Positions 16,959-26,446 of a DNA stretch of 64,000 bases are shown here, in pieces. A model generated the notes under the pieces. It was given only the letters and a program-made list of their open reading frames with translations, did no database searches and was not told where the DNA came from. Position numbers and translations under genes: made by a program. The DNA comes from JAGVSR01 sp963786675 (lineage in GTDB: Bacteria; Pseudomonadota; Alphaproteobacteria; Rhizobiales; Hyphomicrobiaceae): positions 62,001 through 126,000 of the forward strand of contig CAWAZY010000004.1 in NCBI GenBank assembly GCA_963786675.1. Reading direction: 5' to 3'. The stretch's first letter is position 1; each line of letters begins with the position of its first letter.

Positions 16959-18112
16959 TCAGCGTCCGTCGGTATCGAGGCCCGGCAAAGGCGGCAAGCC
17001 TGCCGAACGCACGCCGATGGCCTTGAAGCGGGTGCCCATGCCTTGCGGCGCCATACAGCCGCGCCACGCCGATCTCGATGTCGCCGGCCTTCGCCGGGTT
17101 GGCGCTCATCAAACGCGACGCGCGCTCCACGACCCCCAGACGGCCCAGGAACTCCGCCTGCGTCACCGGTCCGTCGCAGGCCAGTACGCCGCCCTCCGCT
17201 TGCAGGCACGCCGCGCGGAACTGCGCAAAATCGACTTGCGCGGTCAAATCGACTCTCGCCCGGCGCGAAGAGTGGCGGCACGGATTTATGGTCGGCCACC
17301 GCTTGGAGGGTGTCGCCGAAGCCTGTCGCCTCGTGACCGTAATCGAGGAACAGGGCTGCGAACGGGCCGTTCTGCGCACACCGGGCGAGATAGACACCGG
17401 CAAAGACCGCCAGTTCGACGGAGGACTCGAACACGTCGCCGTCCACCGGATCACGCGATAGCGGCAATGACTTCGGACGATAGGCGTTCTGGTCATTGAC
17501 GACGAACTGGAGCTGGCCGGCGACATCGAGGCTGACTTCTCGGGCGCGCCATGCGTCGTCCGCAAACACGAACTGGTGCACGCCAAAAGTATCGAGAAAC
17601 TCGTTGCCGATGACGATCGTGGGCAATCCGCCGAGGACGGTGTCGTCCCAGAAAACCTTTTTCATGCGGCTGTGGAATGTGAGTGGCACACCGGCATCCG
17701 CCAGCGTGGCCGCTTGCTCCGACCGTAAGGTTTCGTTGCTTTCGACCAGATGGACACTGAGTGCTGCGAAGAAATCCGGCAGCAACCGCGCCGCCCGCAG
17801 CGCGTCCCGCATCAGGGTGCCGCGACCCGGCCCCAGCTCCACGAGATTGACGCGGGGCGGAGACCCCATCTGCTGCCACACCACGGCCGCCCAGAGGCCG
17901 ATCAATTCGCCAAAGACCTGACTGATCTCCGGTGCGGTAATGAAATCTCCCGCCCGGCCGATCGCCGGTTGCGTGACGTAGTAGCCGAACTCTGGATCCT
18001 GCAAGCAGGCGTGCATGAAATCCGCGACCGAGAGCGGCCCCTCGCGCCGGATGCGCGCCTTCAGCTTCTCAGCCAAAGGCGTGTCGCGGCGGGATGCATC
18101 ATCGGTGCTCAT
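16959..18112 (-). pseudogene. MidA/NDUFAF7-type protein-arginine methyltransferase, two frameshifts
   Basis: SAM-dependent methyltransferase of the DUF185 family, related to the complex I assembly factor NDUFAF7/MidA. The N-terminal part is intact: LSVADFMHACLQDPEFGYY, GDFITAPEISQVFGELIGLW, and SAM motif VELGPGRGTLMRDALRAA. The frame changes near 17250 (ESR to ES-DLTAQVDFAQF) and again near 17037 (after RLYGAA, resuming MGTRFKAIGV), ending at TGA 16959-16961. Each break is mended by deleting one base. The start is ATG 18112; a TTG at 18118 also exists. pgeF follows. Either two sequencing insertions or a degraded gene. Confidence 0.85.
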
Positions 18113-18116
18113 CGGC

Positions 18117-18153
18117 AAAAAAACTCCGGCGCCGCAGAGGGCTGCGGCGCCGG
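18117..18153 (-). terminator. galE terminator overlapping the midA leader
   Basis: A perfect 12-bp stem CCGGCGCCGCAG / CTGCGGCGCCGG with a 4-nt loop. On the minus strand it is followed by seven T residues (18117-18123), a textbook intrinsic terminator for galE. The T-tract ends about 5 nt before the midA ATG. Confidence 0.85.
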
Positions 18154-18190
18154 TTTAGGACGTTATGATCGTGGAAGGCAATGCGGCGGC

Positions 18191-19198
<1,008 letters not shown>

Positions 19199-19436
19199 TG
19201 CGAACCAACCTCCCTGACAAAATCGCCTAGCTGACCGCCCGGATGCCACCTGGGCGGGCCGCCAAACCGGGCCGTGGGACCTAGCAGATTGAAGTTTAGG
19301 TTCCCTAACTTCGCACTGCCACAATAGGTTCCTAGGACCGCGGCCTACGATCAACCGTGTGCGGTTCACTATTCAATTTTCATGCCTGATCCGATATCGG
19401 AGCATGATCCGCATCCCTCTACCCGGAGCAACCCGA

Positions 19437-20321
19437 ATGGGCCCGTCCCCCCGCCGCATCCGCAAGGCCGTCTTCCCCGTTGCCGGTCTTGGCACCCGCT
19501 TCTTGCCGGCCACCAAGGCCGTCCCGAAGGAAATGCTGACGGTGGTCGACCGGCCGGTCATCCAGCACGTGGTCGATGAGGCGCGGGCGGCGGGCATCGA
19601 ACACTTCGTTTTCGTAACCGGCCGCAACAAGGCGGTGATCGAAGATCATTTCGACATGCAGTACGAACTGGAGCGCACGCTGGCCGACCGCAAGAAGCAG
19701 CGGGAGCTCGATGCCTTGATGGCCGACCTGCCCATCGCGGGTCAGGCAAGCTTCACCCGCCAGCAAGCCCCCCTCGGGCTAGGCCACGCCGTCTGGTGCG
19801 CGCGGGATATCATCGGCGACGAACCCTTCGCCCTGCTGCTCCCCGACATGCTGCATCACGGCCCCAAAGGCTGCCTCGCCGAGATGATGGAGGCCTATGC
19901 GCAGACCGGCGGCAACCTCGTCGCCGTCGCGCCCGTGCCCGACGACCAGACGCACCAGTACGGTATCGTCGGCGTCGATGATGCCAAGGCCAAGGTGTCG
20001 GCCATCTCGCAAATGGTCGAGAAGCCGCCGCGCGGAACCGCCCCCTCCAACCTGCACATCACCGGCCGCTATATCCTGCAGCCGGAGATCTTCGCGCTGC
20101 TGGCCGCCCAGGAGAAGGGTGCCGGCGGCGAGATCCAGCTGACCGACAGCATGATCCGCCTGATGGGCGAGGGCCACCAGCCGTTTCATGCGGTCCGCTT
20201 CGATGGCGACATTTACGATTGCGGGTCCAAGATCGGGTTTCTGCTCGCCAACGTGGTCTATGGCCTGGAGCGGGATGACATCGGCCCGGCCCTGCGCGAG
20301 GAGATCCGGCGACGGCTCTGA
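19437..20321 (+). CDS. galU: UTP-glucose-1-phosphate uridylyltransferase
   Basis: 294 residues. It makes UDP-glucose from UTP and glucose 1-phosphate. It has the nucleotidyltransferase signature RKAVFPVAGLGTRFLPATKA, then VPKEML, IEHFVFVTGRNK, LGLGHAVWCA, LLPDML and VEKPPRG, ending GFLLANVVYGLE. A GGAG at about 19424 supports the ATG at 19437. It is transcribed away from galE, whose product uses UDP-glucose. Confidence 0.95.
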   Translation: MGPSPRRIRKAVFPVAGLGTRFLPATKAVPKEMLTVVDRPVIQHVVDEARAAGIEHFVFVTGRNKAVIEDHFDMQYELERTLADRKKQRELDALMADLPIAGQASFTRQQAPLGLGHAVWCARDIIGDEPFALLLPDMLHHGPKGCLAEMMEAYAQTGGNLVAVAPVPDDQTHQYGIVGVDDAKAKVSAISQMVEKPPRGTAPSNLHITGRYILQPEIFALLAAQEKGAGGEIQLTDSMIRLMGEGHQPFHAVRFDGDIYDCGSKIGFLLANVVYGLERDDIGPALREEIRRRL

Positions 20322-20490
20322 CAAGGGGGCGGATTTGGCGCCCTCCGCCCAAATTCCACCCCGGCACCCCTAAACACTGAAAAGAGCCCAACACCCCGGC
20401 CCTAACGGGCATGATCTTGCCCGTTTGCGCTGCCATATCCATCAGCTAAGGTCACCCGCGTCGACCTTTGCCCGCCGGAGAACCCACGGA

Positions 20491-21561
20491 ATGGCCAAGA
20501 AGAAGCGCAGCGCTGATGCATTCACTTCGCCGCACACGCGCAATCTGACACCACCTGGCGTCTTCCTGCTTAGGATGATGGTGTTTTTGACACTCGTCGG
20601 GTTCCTGGCCGCCATCCTTCATCAGCAGCTCAGGGAAGCGTTCATGACGAACCCTGGGCTCAATGGGCTCATCGTCGGCGTGTTGGGCCTCGGAATTGTT
20701 TACGCGTTCCGGCAAGTCATCCGGCTTTATCGCGAGATCCGCTGGGTCAACGCCTTCCGCATTTCCGATCCCGGGCTCGCCCTCGAACACAGCCCCGTGC
20801 TGCTGGCACCCATGGCCACCATGCTGCGTGACCGGACAGGGTCGTTCTCGCTCGCCACCACGTCCATGCGCACGATCATGGATTCCATTGGCTCGCGACT
20901 GGATGAAGCCCGCGATACCGGACGCTATCTCGTCGGCCTTCTGGTCTTTCTGGGATTGCTCGGCACCTTCTGGGGTCTGCTGCAAACCATGCAGTCTGTC
21001 AGCGTCGCGATCCAGTCCCTCGACACCAAGGGGGAATCCCTTGCCATGTTCGATGAACTGAAGGCTGGTCTCGCCGCCCCTCTCAAGGGCATGGGCACGG
21101 CGTTTTCATCTTCGCTGCTAGGTCTTGCCGGCTCGCTCATCCTCGGCTTCCTCGAACTGCAGGCCAACCACGCCCACAACCGCTTCTATAACGAGTTGGA
21201 GGAATGGCTCTCCGGCATCACCGAATTGACGCCGGGCAGCATGTCCGCCACCGATCAGGCGAGCCGCCAGCTGACCACGGCCGTCTACGAAATGCAGCGC
21301 GCGATCGAGGAATTGTCGACCAAACTTGGGGCGGTACAGCCCGCGCAATCCCTCTCCGCGTCCGCGACACCCGGGGCGGCGACTGGCAATGACGAGACCG
21401 TCAAGGACTTGGCCCGCGGGGTCAATCAACTCGTCAACCTGATGCGGTCCGAGCAGAAGGTGGTGCGCGAATGGGTCGACGAGCAGGCGACACAGCAGGC
21501 TGAGGTGGCCGGCGCGCTGAAGGCGCTGGCGGATTCCTATCAGCAGCGCGGGACCACCTGA
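20491..21561 (+). CDS. MotA/TolQ/ExbB-family proton-channel protein
   Basis: 356 residues from the ATG at 20491 (GGAG 10 nt upstream). Four hydrophobic segments: about 23-43 and 58-74, then a pair characteristic of the family near 142-166 (RYLVGLLVFLGLLGTFWGLL) and 195-220 (GMGTAFSSSLLGLAGSLILG). The conserved cytoplasmic loop and a C-terminal helical tail of about 130 residues follow. The next gene, one base away, encodes the MotB-like partner, so they form an inner-membrane proton-driven stator. No flagellar or Tol genes are present. The role is inferred to be in the cell envelope, not motility. Confidence 0.82.
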   Translation: MAKKKRSADAFTSPHTRNLTPPGVFLLRMMVFLTLVGFLAAILHQQLREAFMTNPGLNGLIVGVLGLGIVYAFRQVIRLYREIRWVNAFRISDPGLALEHSPVLLAPMATMLRDRTGSFSLATTSMRTIMDSIGSRLDEARDTGRYLVGLLVFLGLLGTFWGLLQTMQSVSVAIQSLDTKGESLAMFDELKAGLAAPLKGMGTAFSSSLLGLAGSLILGFLELQANHAHNRFYNELEEWLSGITELTPGSMSATDQASRQLTTAVYEMQRAIEELSTKLGAVQPAQSLSASATPGAATGNDETVKDLARGVNQLVNLMRSEQKVVREWVDEQATQQAEVAGALKALADSYQQRGTT

Positions 21562-21562
21562 G

Positions 21563-22594
21563 ATGGCGCAAGGTCGCGGCGGTCGCCGCAGCGCGGAGTA
21601 CGGCGAGTTCTGGCCCGGTTACGTCGACGTGATGGCGACGCTGCTGCTGGTCGTCACGTTTCTCATGTCGATGTTCATGCTCGCGCAGTATTTCGTCACG
21701 CAGGAATCCGCCGGCAAAGACACCGTGTTGCAGCGGCTCAACCGCCAGATTTCGGAATTGACGAGCCTGCTCTCACTGGAGAAGGGCAAATCGAAAGAGG
21801 CCGAAGACGAACTCGCCGCCCTTCAAGCAACGCTCAGCGCCCTGAAAGCCGAGAATTCCCAGCTATCCGGAATGGCGCTGACCGGCGACGAAAGTGCCAA
21901 GTCGGCGGCGGGCCAAATCAGCGGGCTCGCAACGGAACTCGACCAGCAGAAGGCGATCTCCAACGAGGCGCTGGCGAAAGTCGATATTCTCAATCAGCAG
22001 CTGGCCCAGTTGCGCCGTCAGATCGCAGCACTCAATGAGGCGCTCGATGCCTCGGAAAAGAAGACGACCGAGAGTGACAAAACCATCAAGGATCTCGGCC
22101 AGCGCCTCAACGCCGCGCTGGCCCGGCAGGTCCAGGAACTGCAACGCTACCGGTCCGATTTCTTTGGACGGCTGCGCGACCTCTTGAAGGATCGCAAGGA
22201 CATCCGTGTCGTCGGCGACCGCTTCGTCTTCGAAAGCGAAGTGCTGTTCGCGTCGGGCGCGGCCAGCCTCACACCGGAAGGCCTGGCGGCGCTCGATCCC
22301 ATCGCCGACGCCATCGCCGACCTTGGACGCCAGATCCCGAAGGAAATCGACTGGGTCGTGCAGATCGACGGGCATACCGACATCCGCCCGATCGCCAGCG
22401 CGCAATTTCCGTCCAACTGGGAGTTGTCGACGGCGCGCGCCGCCTCGGTGGTCAAGCACATGATTGCGCGCGGCGTGCCGCCCGAGCGCCTCGTGGCGGC
22501 GGGCTATGGTGAGTTCCAGCCGATCGAACAAGGCTCCGACGAGCTGTCGCTACAAAAGAACCGCCGCATCGAGTTGAAACTGACCAGCCGCTAA
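21563..22594 (+). CDS. MotB-like stator protein with OmpA peptidoglycan-binding domain
   Basis: 343 residues. One transmembrane segment (about 21-42) is preceded by YVDVMATLLLVVTFLMS, with Asp22 at the place of the proton-carrying Asp of MotB. A long coiled coil (about 50-200) leads to a C-terminal OmpA-like domain (VLFASGAASLTPEGL, QIDGHTDIRPI, NWELSTARAASVVKHMIARG, KNRRIELKLTSR). The gene starts one base after the stop of the MotA-like gene, so they are translated together. The coiled coil is longer than in typical MotB. It has no own terminator that I can see. Confidence 0.85.
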   Translation: MAQGRGGRRSAEYGEFWPGYVDVMATLLLVVTFLMSMFMLAQYFVTQESAGKDTVLQRLNRQISELTSLLSLEKGKSKEAEDELAALQATLSALKAENSQLSGMALTGDESAKSAAGQISGLATELDQQKAISNEALAKVDILNQQLAQLRRQIAALNEALDASEKKTTESDKTIKDLGQRLNAALARQVQELQRYRSDFFGRLRDLLKDRKDIRVVGDRFVFESEVLFASGAASLTPEGLAALDPIADAIADLGRQIPKEIDWVVQIDGHTDIRPIASAQFPSNWELSTARAASVVKHMIARGVPPERLVAAGYGEFQPIEQGSDELSLQKNRRIELKLTSR

Positions 22595-22644
22595 GGCCGC
22601 AACGGTCTACCAAGACGGAACCGGGGTGCGGCGGGAACGCTGGC

Positions 22645-24541
22645 TTACTCGGCGGCTTCCTTGCCGAACTGAAGGGCCGCTAGCCGGCCATAAAGGCCAT
22701 CTTTCGCCACCAGTTCGCGATGGGTGCCGACCTCGACCACCCGCCCCTCTTCCATGACCAGGATCCGGTCGGCCTTCTGCACCGTCGCGAGGCGGTGCGC
22801 GATGACCAATGTCGTCCGGTCGCGCATGACGCTTTCCAGGGCCTGCTGGACGGCCCGCTCGTTTTCCGCGTCGAGTGCGCTGGTCGCCTCGTCGAGCAAC
22901 AGGATCGGCGCATTCTTCAGGATGGCCCGCGCAATTGCCAAGCGCTGACGCTGTCCGCCCGAAAGCGTCACCCCCCGCTCGCCCAGCCGCGAGTCGTATC
23001 CTTCGGGAAGCGCGCGGATGAAGCTATCGGCCTGCGCGGCCACCGCCGCCTTGCGCACGTCCTCGACTGTCGCGCCGGGTGTGCCGTAGCGAATGTTTTC
23101 CAGAACCGTGTCGGCGAAGATCGCGACGTCTTGCGGCACCAGAGAGATGCGCCGGCGAAGAGCTTCCAGGTCGGCATCCTGCACCCGGACGCCGTCAACG
23201 CGGATGGTCCCGCTGTTGGCATCGTAGAAGCGCAACAGGAGATTGAAGATGGTGGTCTTGCCCGCGCCGGAGGGGCCGACGAGCGCTACCGTTTCGCCGG
23301 GTGCCACGTTAAGCGTGAAATTCTCCAGTGCCGGCATGTCGGGCCGCGACGCGTAGGCGAAATTCACGTTCTCGAAGGCAACGGCGCCCTTGGCGGGAAG
23401 GGGCAGCGGCACGGGTTTATCCGGTGAGCGGATTTCGGGCACCACGGCCAGAAGTTCCGTCAGCCGCTCGGCGGCACCCGAGGCCTGACTGAGCTCGCCC
23501 CACACTTCGGCCAGTTCGCCCAGCGCACCGGCGGCAAAGAGGGCATAGATAATGAACTGGCTCAGTTGGCCGCCTGTGATTTCGTCGGCAATGACGGCGG
23601 ATGCGCCGTACCACAGCACGGCCACGATGCTGGCAACGGTGAGAAAAACGGTGAGAGCCGTCAGCCCGGCACGGGCCTTCATCCGGTCGCGGGCCGCCTC
23701 GAACGACAAGTGCACGGCATCGCCAAAGCGCTGTCGATGCGGCCTGCTCATGCGCGAAGGCCTGCAGCGTGCGCACAGCCGACAGGTTTTCGGCCGCATA
23801 GGCCGAGGCCTCAGCCAGCGTATCCTGCGCCCGCCGGGATAGCTTCTTGACCGCCTGGCCGTAAGCCATCAGCGGCAGCACGATGACCGGAATGGCGATC
23901 AGCGTCATCAGGGACAAATGTGTGCTGGTGACGAACATCATAACGAACGCGCCGACCAGCATGATCAGGTTGCGCAGCGCCTGGGACAGCGTGTGCCCGG
24001 CCACGGCCTTGATCTGCGTCGTGTCGGCGGTCAGGCGGCTCATCACCTCGCCGGAATGCGTCTTTTCGAAAAACGAGGGACCCAGGCGCGTCAGATGGGC
24101 GAAGACGTCGCTACGCAAATCGGCAACGACCCGTTCACCCAGCCAATTCACGAAATAGAACCGGGCGGCGATCGCGGCAGCCAAAATGGCGCCGATCAGA
24201 ACCAGCATGGCGAAGTACTGGTCAATGAAATCAGCGCTTTCCGCGTTGAAGCCGTGGTCGATCATGCGGCGCACGGCGAGTGGCACCGACAGCATCGCAA
24301 CGGCAGAGATCACGAGCGCGACAAGCGCGGCCGTCACCATGCCCGTGTGCTTGAACAGATACGGCTTCAACGAGACCAGCGGTTTCAGCGATGCCATGCC
24401 CCGCGGGGGTGACGCTTCGGCTTCCGCCTGCGTGGTGGCCGCCGTTGTCCCGGCCCGCTGGTCCCCGGTCTGTTGGTTGCCGGTCTGTTGGTTGCCGGTC
24501 TGTTGGTTGGTTGTGCTGGAAGTCCGTCCGGTCGTCGCCAT
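22645..24541 (-). pseudogene. ABC exporter (fused permease/ATPase), one frameshift
   Basis: MsbA-like half-transporter of about 630 residues. N-terminal Gln/Thr-rich tail containing three NQQTG repeats, six-helix ABC membrane domain (FKHTGMVTAALVALVISAVA to LQAFAHEQAAST), then the ATPase with Walker A LVGPSGAGKTT, signature LSGGQRQRLAIARA, Walker B ILLLDEATSALD and switch IAHRLATV. The frame breaks at about 23730: AFAHEQAAST continues as RFGDAVHLSFEAARDRMKAR in another frame, and one extra G explains it. The start at 24541 is the ATG of MATTGRTSS. Substrate unknown. The break probably is a sequencing insertion. Confidence 0.85.
24465..24509. repeat. Three tandem 15-bp repeats inside the ABC exporter gene
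   Basis: The unit CCGGTCTGTTGGTTG occurs three times head to tail without mismatch. On the coding strand it encodes the pentapeptide NQQTG three times in the cytoplasmic N-terminal tail. Copy number could vary between strains. Confidence 0.85.
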
Positions 24542-24831
24542 GAATACAGAATACCTTCGCTGCTGCGCCGGTCCAGAGGCATCCCTGCGCACGCTGCCGG
24601 CCCCTGATAGCAGGCCCCATCTGGCAAGACCGGCGTGCGACGGAACGTCCCGGGAACATTCCAGGCGCCACACCCGCATCAAGCCGCCGGTTCTGGACCT
24701 CGACAGAGCTTGTGCGCACCGGGCTTCTCGACTATAGAAGCGCCTTCTCGAATTCAAGGCTGTTTGAGGCCGCGGGGTCTTGCCCGATCCCGCAACCGGC
24801 GCGGCCGTTTTCTTCCAAAGAGCACCTGACG

Positions 24832-25056
24832 ATGAAAAAAGAACCCGGCCTGCACCCAGACTATCACCAGATCAATGTCAAGATGACGGACGGTTCGCAA
24901 TTCGTGACGTACTCCACGTACGGCAAGGAAGGCGACGAACTGCAGCTGGATATCGATCCGTCGACGCATCCGGCCTGGACCGGCGGCGACACCAAGATCC
25001 TGGACCGCGCTGGCCGCGTGTCGCGCTTCAAGAAGAAGTTCGAAGGCATGTTCTAA
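24832..25056 (+). CDS. rpmE: 50S ribosomal protein L31 (cysteine-free form)
   Basis: 74 residues, starting MKKEPGLHPDYHQINVKMTDG and ending GRVSRFKKKFEGMF. It has the insert DELQLDIDPSTHPAWTGG typical of alphaproteobacterial L31 and none of the zinc-binding cysteines of the C+ type. The start at 24832 begins the family match. It is monocistronic and followed by a strong intrinsic terminator at 25103-25131. Confidence 0.95.
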   Translation: MKKEPGLHPDYHQINVKMTDGSQFVTYSTYGKEGDELQLDIDPSTHPAWTGGDTKILDRAGRVSRFKKKFEGMF

Positions 25057-25102
25057 GCCATCCGCTGCCCAGCGCCTCTTCGGCGCTATGGCCGGACAAA
25101 AT

Positions 25103-25131
25103 AAAAGGCCCGGTGCTGAACCGGGCCTTTT
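25103..25131 (+). terminator. rpmE terminator, probably bidirectional
   Basis: A perfect inverted repeat AAAAGGCCCGGT / ACCGGGCCTTTT with a 5-nt loop and T-rich sequence on both sides. It can also serve rcdA, which converges from the other strand. Confidence 0.9.
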
Positions 25132-25194
25132 GCTTTGTCTGCGTTCCAGGCCATGCCCCGGGGCCGAACAATCGGGGCAGGCGCTCAAGACGCA

Positions 25195-25761
25195 TCAATT
25201 GAGCTTGTGGGCGAAGGCGCGTTCGAGGCGCGACAGCTGCGCACCGACCGGATTGACAGTGATCGCCGCGACCATCTGCTCTTCGGCAGGCGCCGTCATC
25301 GCCAGATCCAGCTGCACGATGCGATCGTGCAAGGCGAAGCTTTCCTCGATGAGAACCTGCAAGCCTTCGGGAAGCTCGGCAAACCCCCGGATATGCGAGG
25401 GGCGGCCGAGGCTTTGAAGTTTCACCCGGGCGCGCTTCTTTTGCGCTTCAGCCGGCGTGATCTCGCCATCCTTCAACGCGCGGCGGATCAGCAGCCAGGA
25501 CGCCAGGTCCAGGAGACGCGTCGTTAGACGCATGCTTTCCGTCGTGTAGAGGACCGTTGTCGCGCCCGTCAGCGACTTGGCCGCTTTGCGGCCGTCACCG
25601 TCGAGGTAGGCAGCGGTGCGCTCGACGAGCGACATGCCTTCCTTGAACACGCGATCAAACTGCGCTGAAGCCTGGAACCGCTCGCCGAACGAGACGGTCA
25701 CGCCCTCGGCGGACTGCGAAAACTCGAAACTCGTTTTATCTTTCATGGAACGCTTCGACAC
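25195..25761 (-). CDS. rcdA: RcdA-like cell-cycle proteolysis adaptor (DUF1465)
   Basis: 188 residues from the GTG at 25761 (or 183 from the ATG at 25746). A single helical DUF1465 domain: FDRVFKEGMSLVERTAAYLDG, TESMRLTTRLLDLASWLLIRR, and the acidic/basic third helix EALHDRIVQLDLAM-type region. RcdA links CpdR-primed ClpXP to substrates such as CtrA in Caulobacter. In Hyphomicrobiales the family is usually annotated only as DUF1465, so the function here is by homology. It converges with rpmE; the next element upstream is a candidate small RNA. Confidence 0.8.
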   Translation of the reverse strand: MSKRSMKDKTSFEFSQSAEGVTVSFGERFQASAQFDRVFKEGMSLVERTAAYLDGDGRKAAKSLTGATTVLYTTESMRLTTRLLDLASWLLIRRALKDGEITPAEAQKKRARVKLQSLGRPSHIRGFAELPEGLQVLIEESFALHDRIVQLDLAMTAPAEEQMVAAITVNPVGAQLSRLERAFAHKLN

Positions 25762-25876
25762 GGACGCTTACTTTCCACTCACCAATACCACTAGGCCACC
25801 GTAGCTGGCCATAGTTAACAAGATCGTTCAAAACGGGGCATTTAGCAGCCCGTTTCAGGGTTCATGTGGACAAAGC

Positions 25877-25999
25877 AAAAAATGAGCCGCCCTTGTGAGG
25901 CGGCTCGAAAGGTCAAACAGGGAGGCGTCACAGAGTGGGAGTTCCACTCGGGTCCAGAAATCTGGATGAGCACAAATTAAACCTCCTTGGTTAACGAAG
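25877..25999 (-). ncRNA. Candidate structured small RNA between rcdA and a DUF1192 gene
   Basis: Three consecutive hairpins lie on the minus strand: TCCAGA-AA-TCTGGA (25953-25966), GAGTGG-GAGTT-CCACTC (25933-25949), and an 8-bp GC-rich terminator stem GAGCCGCC / GGCGGCTC (25884-25906) followed by six T residues. An AAGGAGGT segment (25981-25988) can pair with GCCTCCCT (25919-25926) further downstream. No good promoter is visible. A 43-codon frame starting at GTG 25973 exists but runs through the terminator. A short coding leader remains an alternative. Confidence 0.5.
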
Positions 26000-26121
26000 G
26001 GTTATTGGCCGTCCGGCGTGCAGGATCGGGGCGTCAACTTTTCCCCGCGCGGGCCAGCGGGCCGCCATCGGCCATCTGGCACACGCCGCAACGTCCCGTT
26101 GAGGGTTCTGTTAAAGGTGCA

Positions 26122-26313
26122 TCAACGCTTGAAAAGGGCCGCGGCAGCTTCCTCGTGGGCCCGCTTGCGCGCCAGTTCGGCCCGGACCCGCTCGATCTCC
26201 TGCTCCAACTGTCCGATCCGGCTTTCGAGTTCAGCCAGCGAGAGCGTTTCGAGGGTTTCGCCGATCACCATACCCTTCGCCGGGGTCGTCGGCCGCACAT
26301 CATCCCAGTCCAT
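26122..26313 (-). CDS. DUF1192 small coiled-coil protein
   Basis: 63 residues from the ATG at 26313 (MDWDDVRPTTP); 26328 is an alternative start. The family signature is the short acidic N-terminus followed by a heptad coiled coil (LSLAELESRIGQLEQEIER, then VRAELARKRAHEEAA) and a final LFKR. The function is unknown, but it is widespread in Hyphomicrobiales, usually near rcdA and a quinone oxidoreductase gene, as here. It is divergent from the oxidoreductase. Confidence 0.82.
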   Translation of the reverse strand: MDWDDVRPTTPAKGMVIGETLETLSLAELESRIGQLEQEIERVRAELARKRAHEEAAAALFKR

Positions 26314-26446
26314 GGCCGTCCTCCGCATCCTCTACCGCGCCCGGCCATGCCGGAGCGCCAGGGTTGCGATCCAGGATGCCACGCCATACTGGTGGGCTCA
26401 ACGCACCATCCGCTGCGCATTTGCGGCGCCATTGGGGATCCAAACG

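Noticed and set aside
20491..22594. Zorya-type defence (ZorA/ZorB)
   Set aside because: The two-protein shape fits, but no ZorC, ZorD or nuclease follows, and the surroundings are housekeeping.
25842..25973. A 43-codon gene with a perfect AAGGAGG site on the minus strand
   Set aside because: The frame runs through a strong terminator hairpin; kept only as an alternative within the candidate RNA.
25976..25996. CtrA box of the form TTAA-N7-TTAAC near rcdA
   Set aside because: The two TTAA half sites are 10 bp apart instead of 7.
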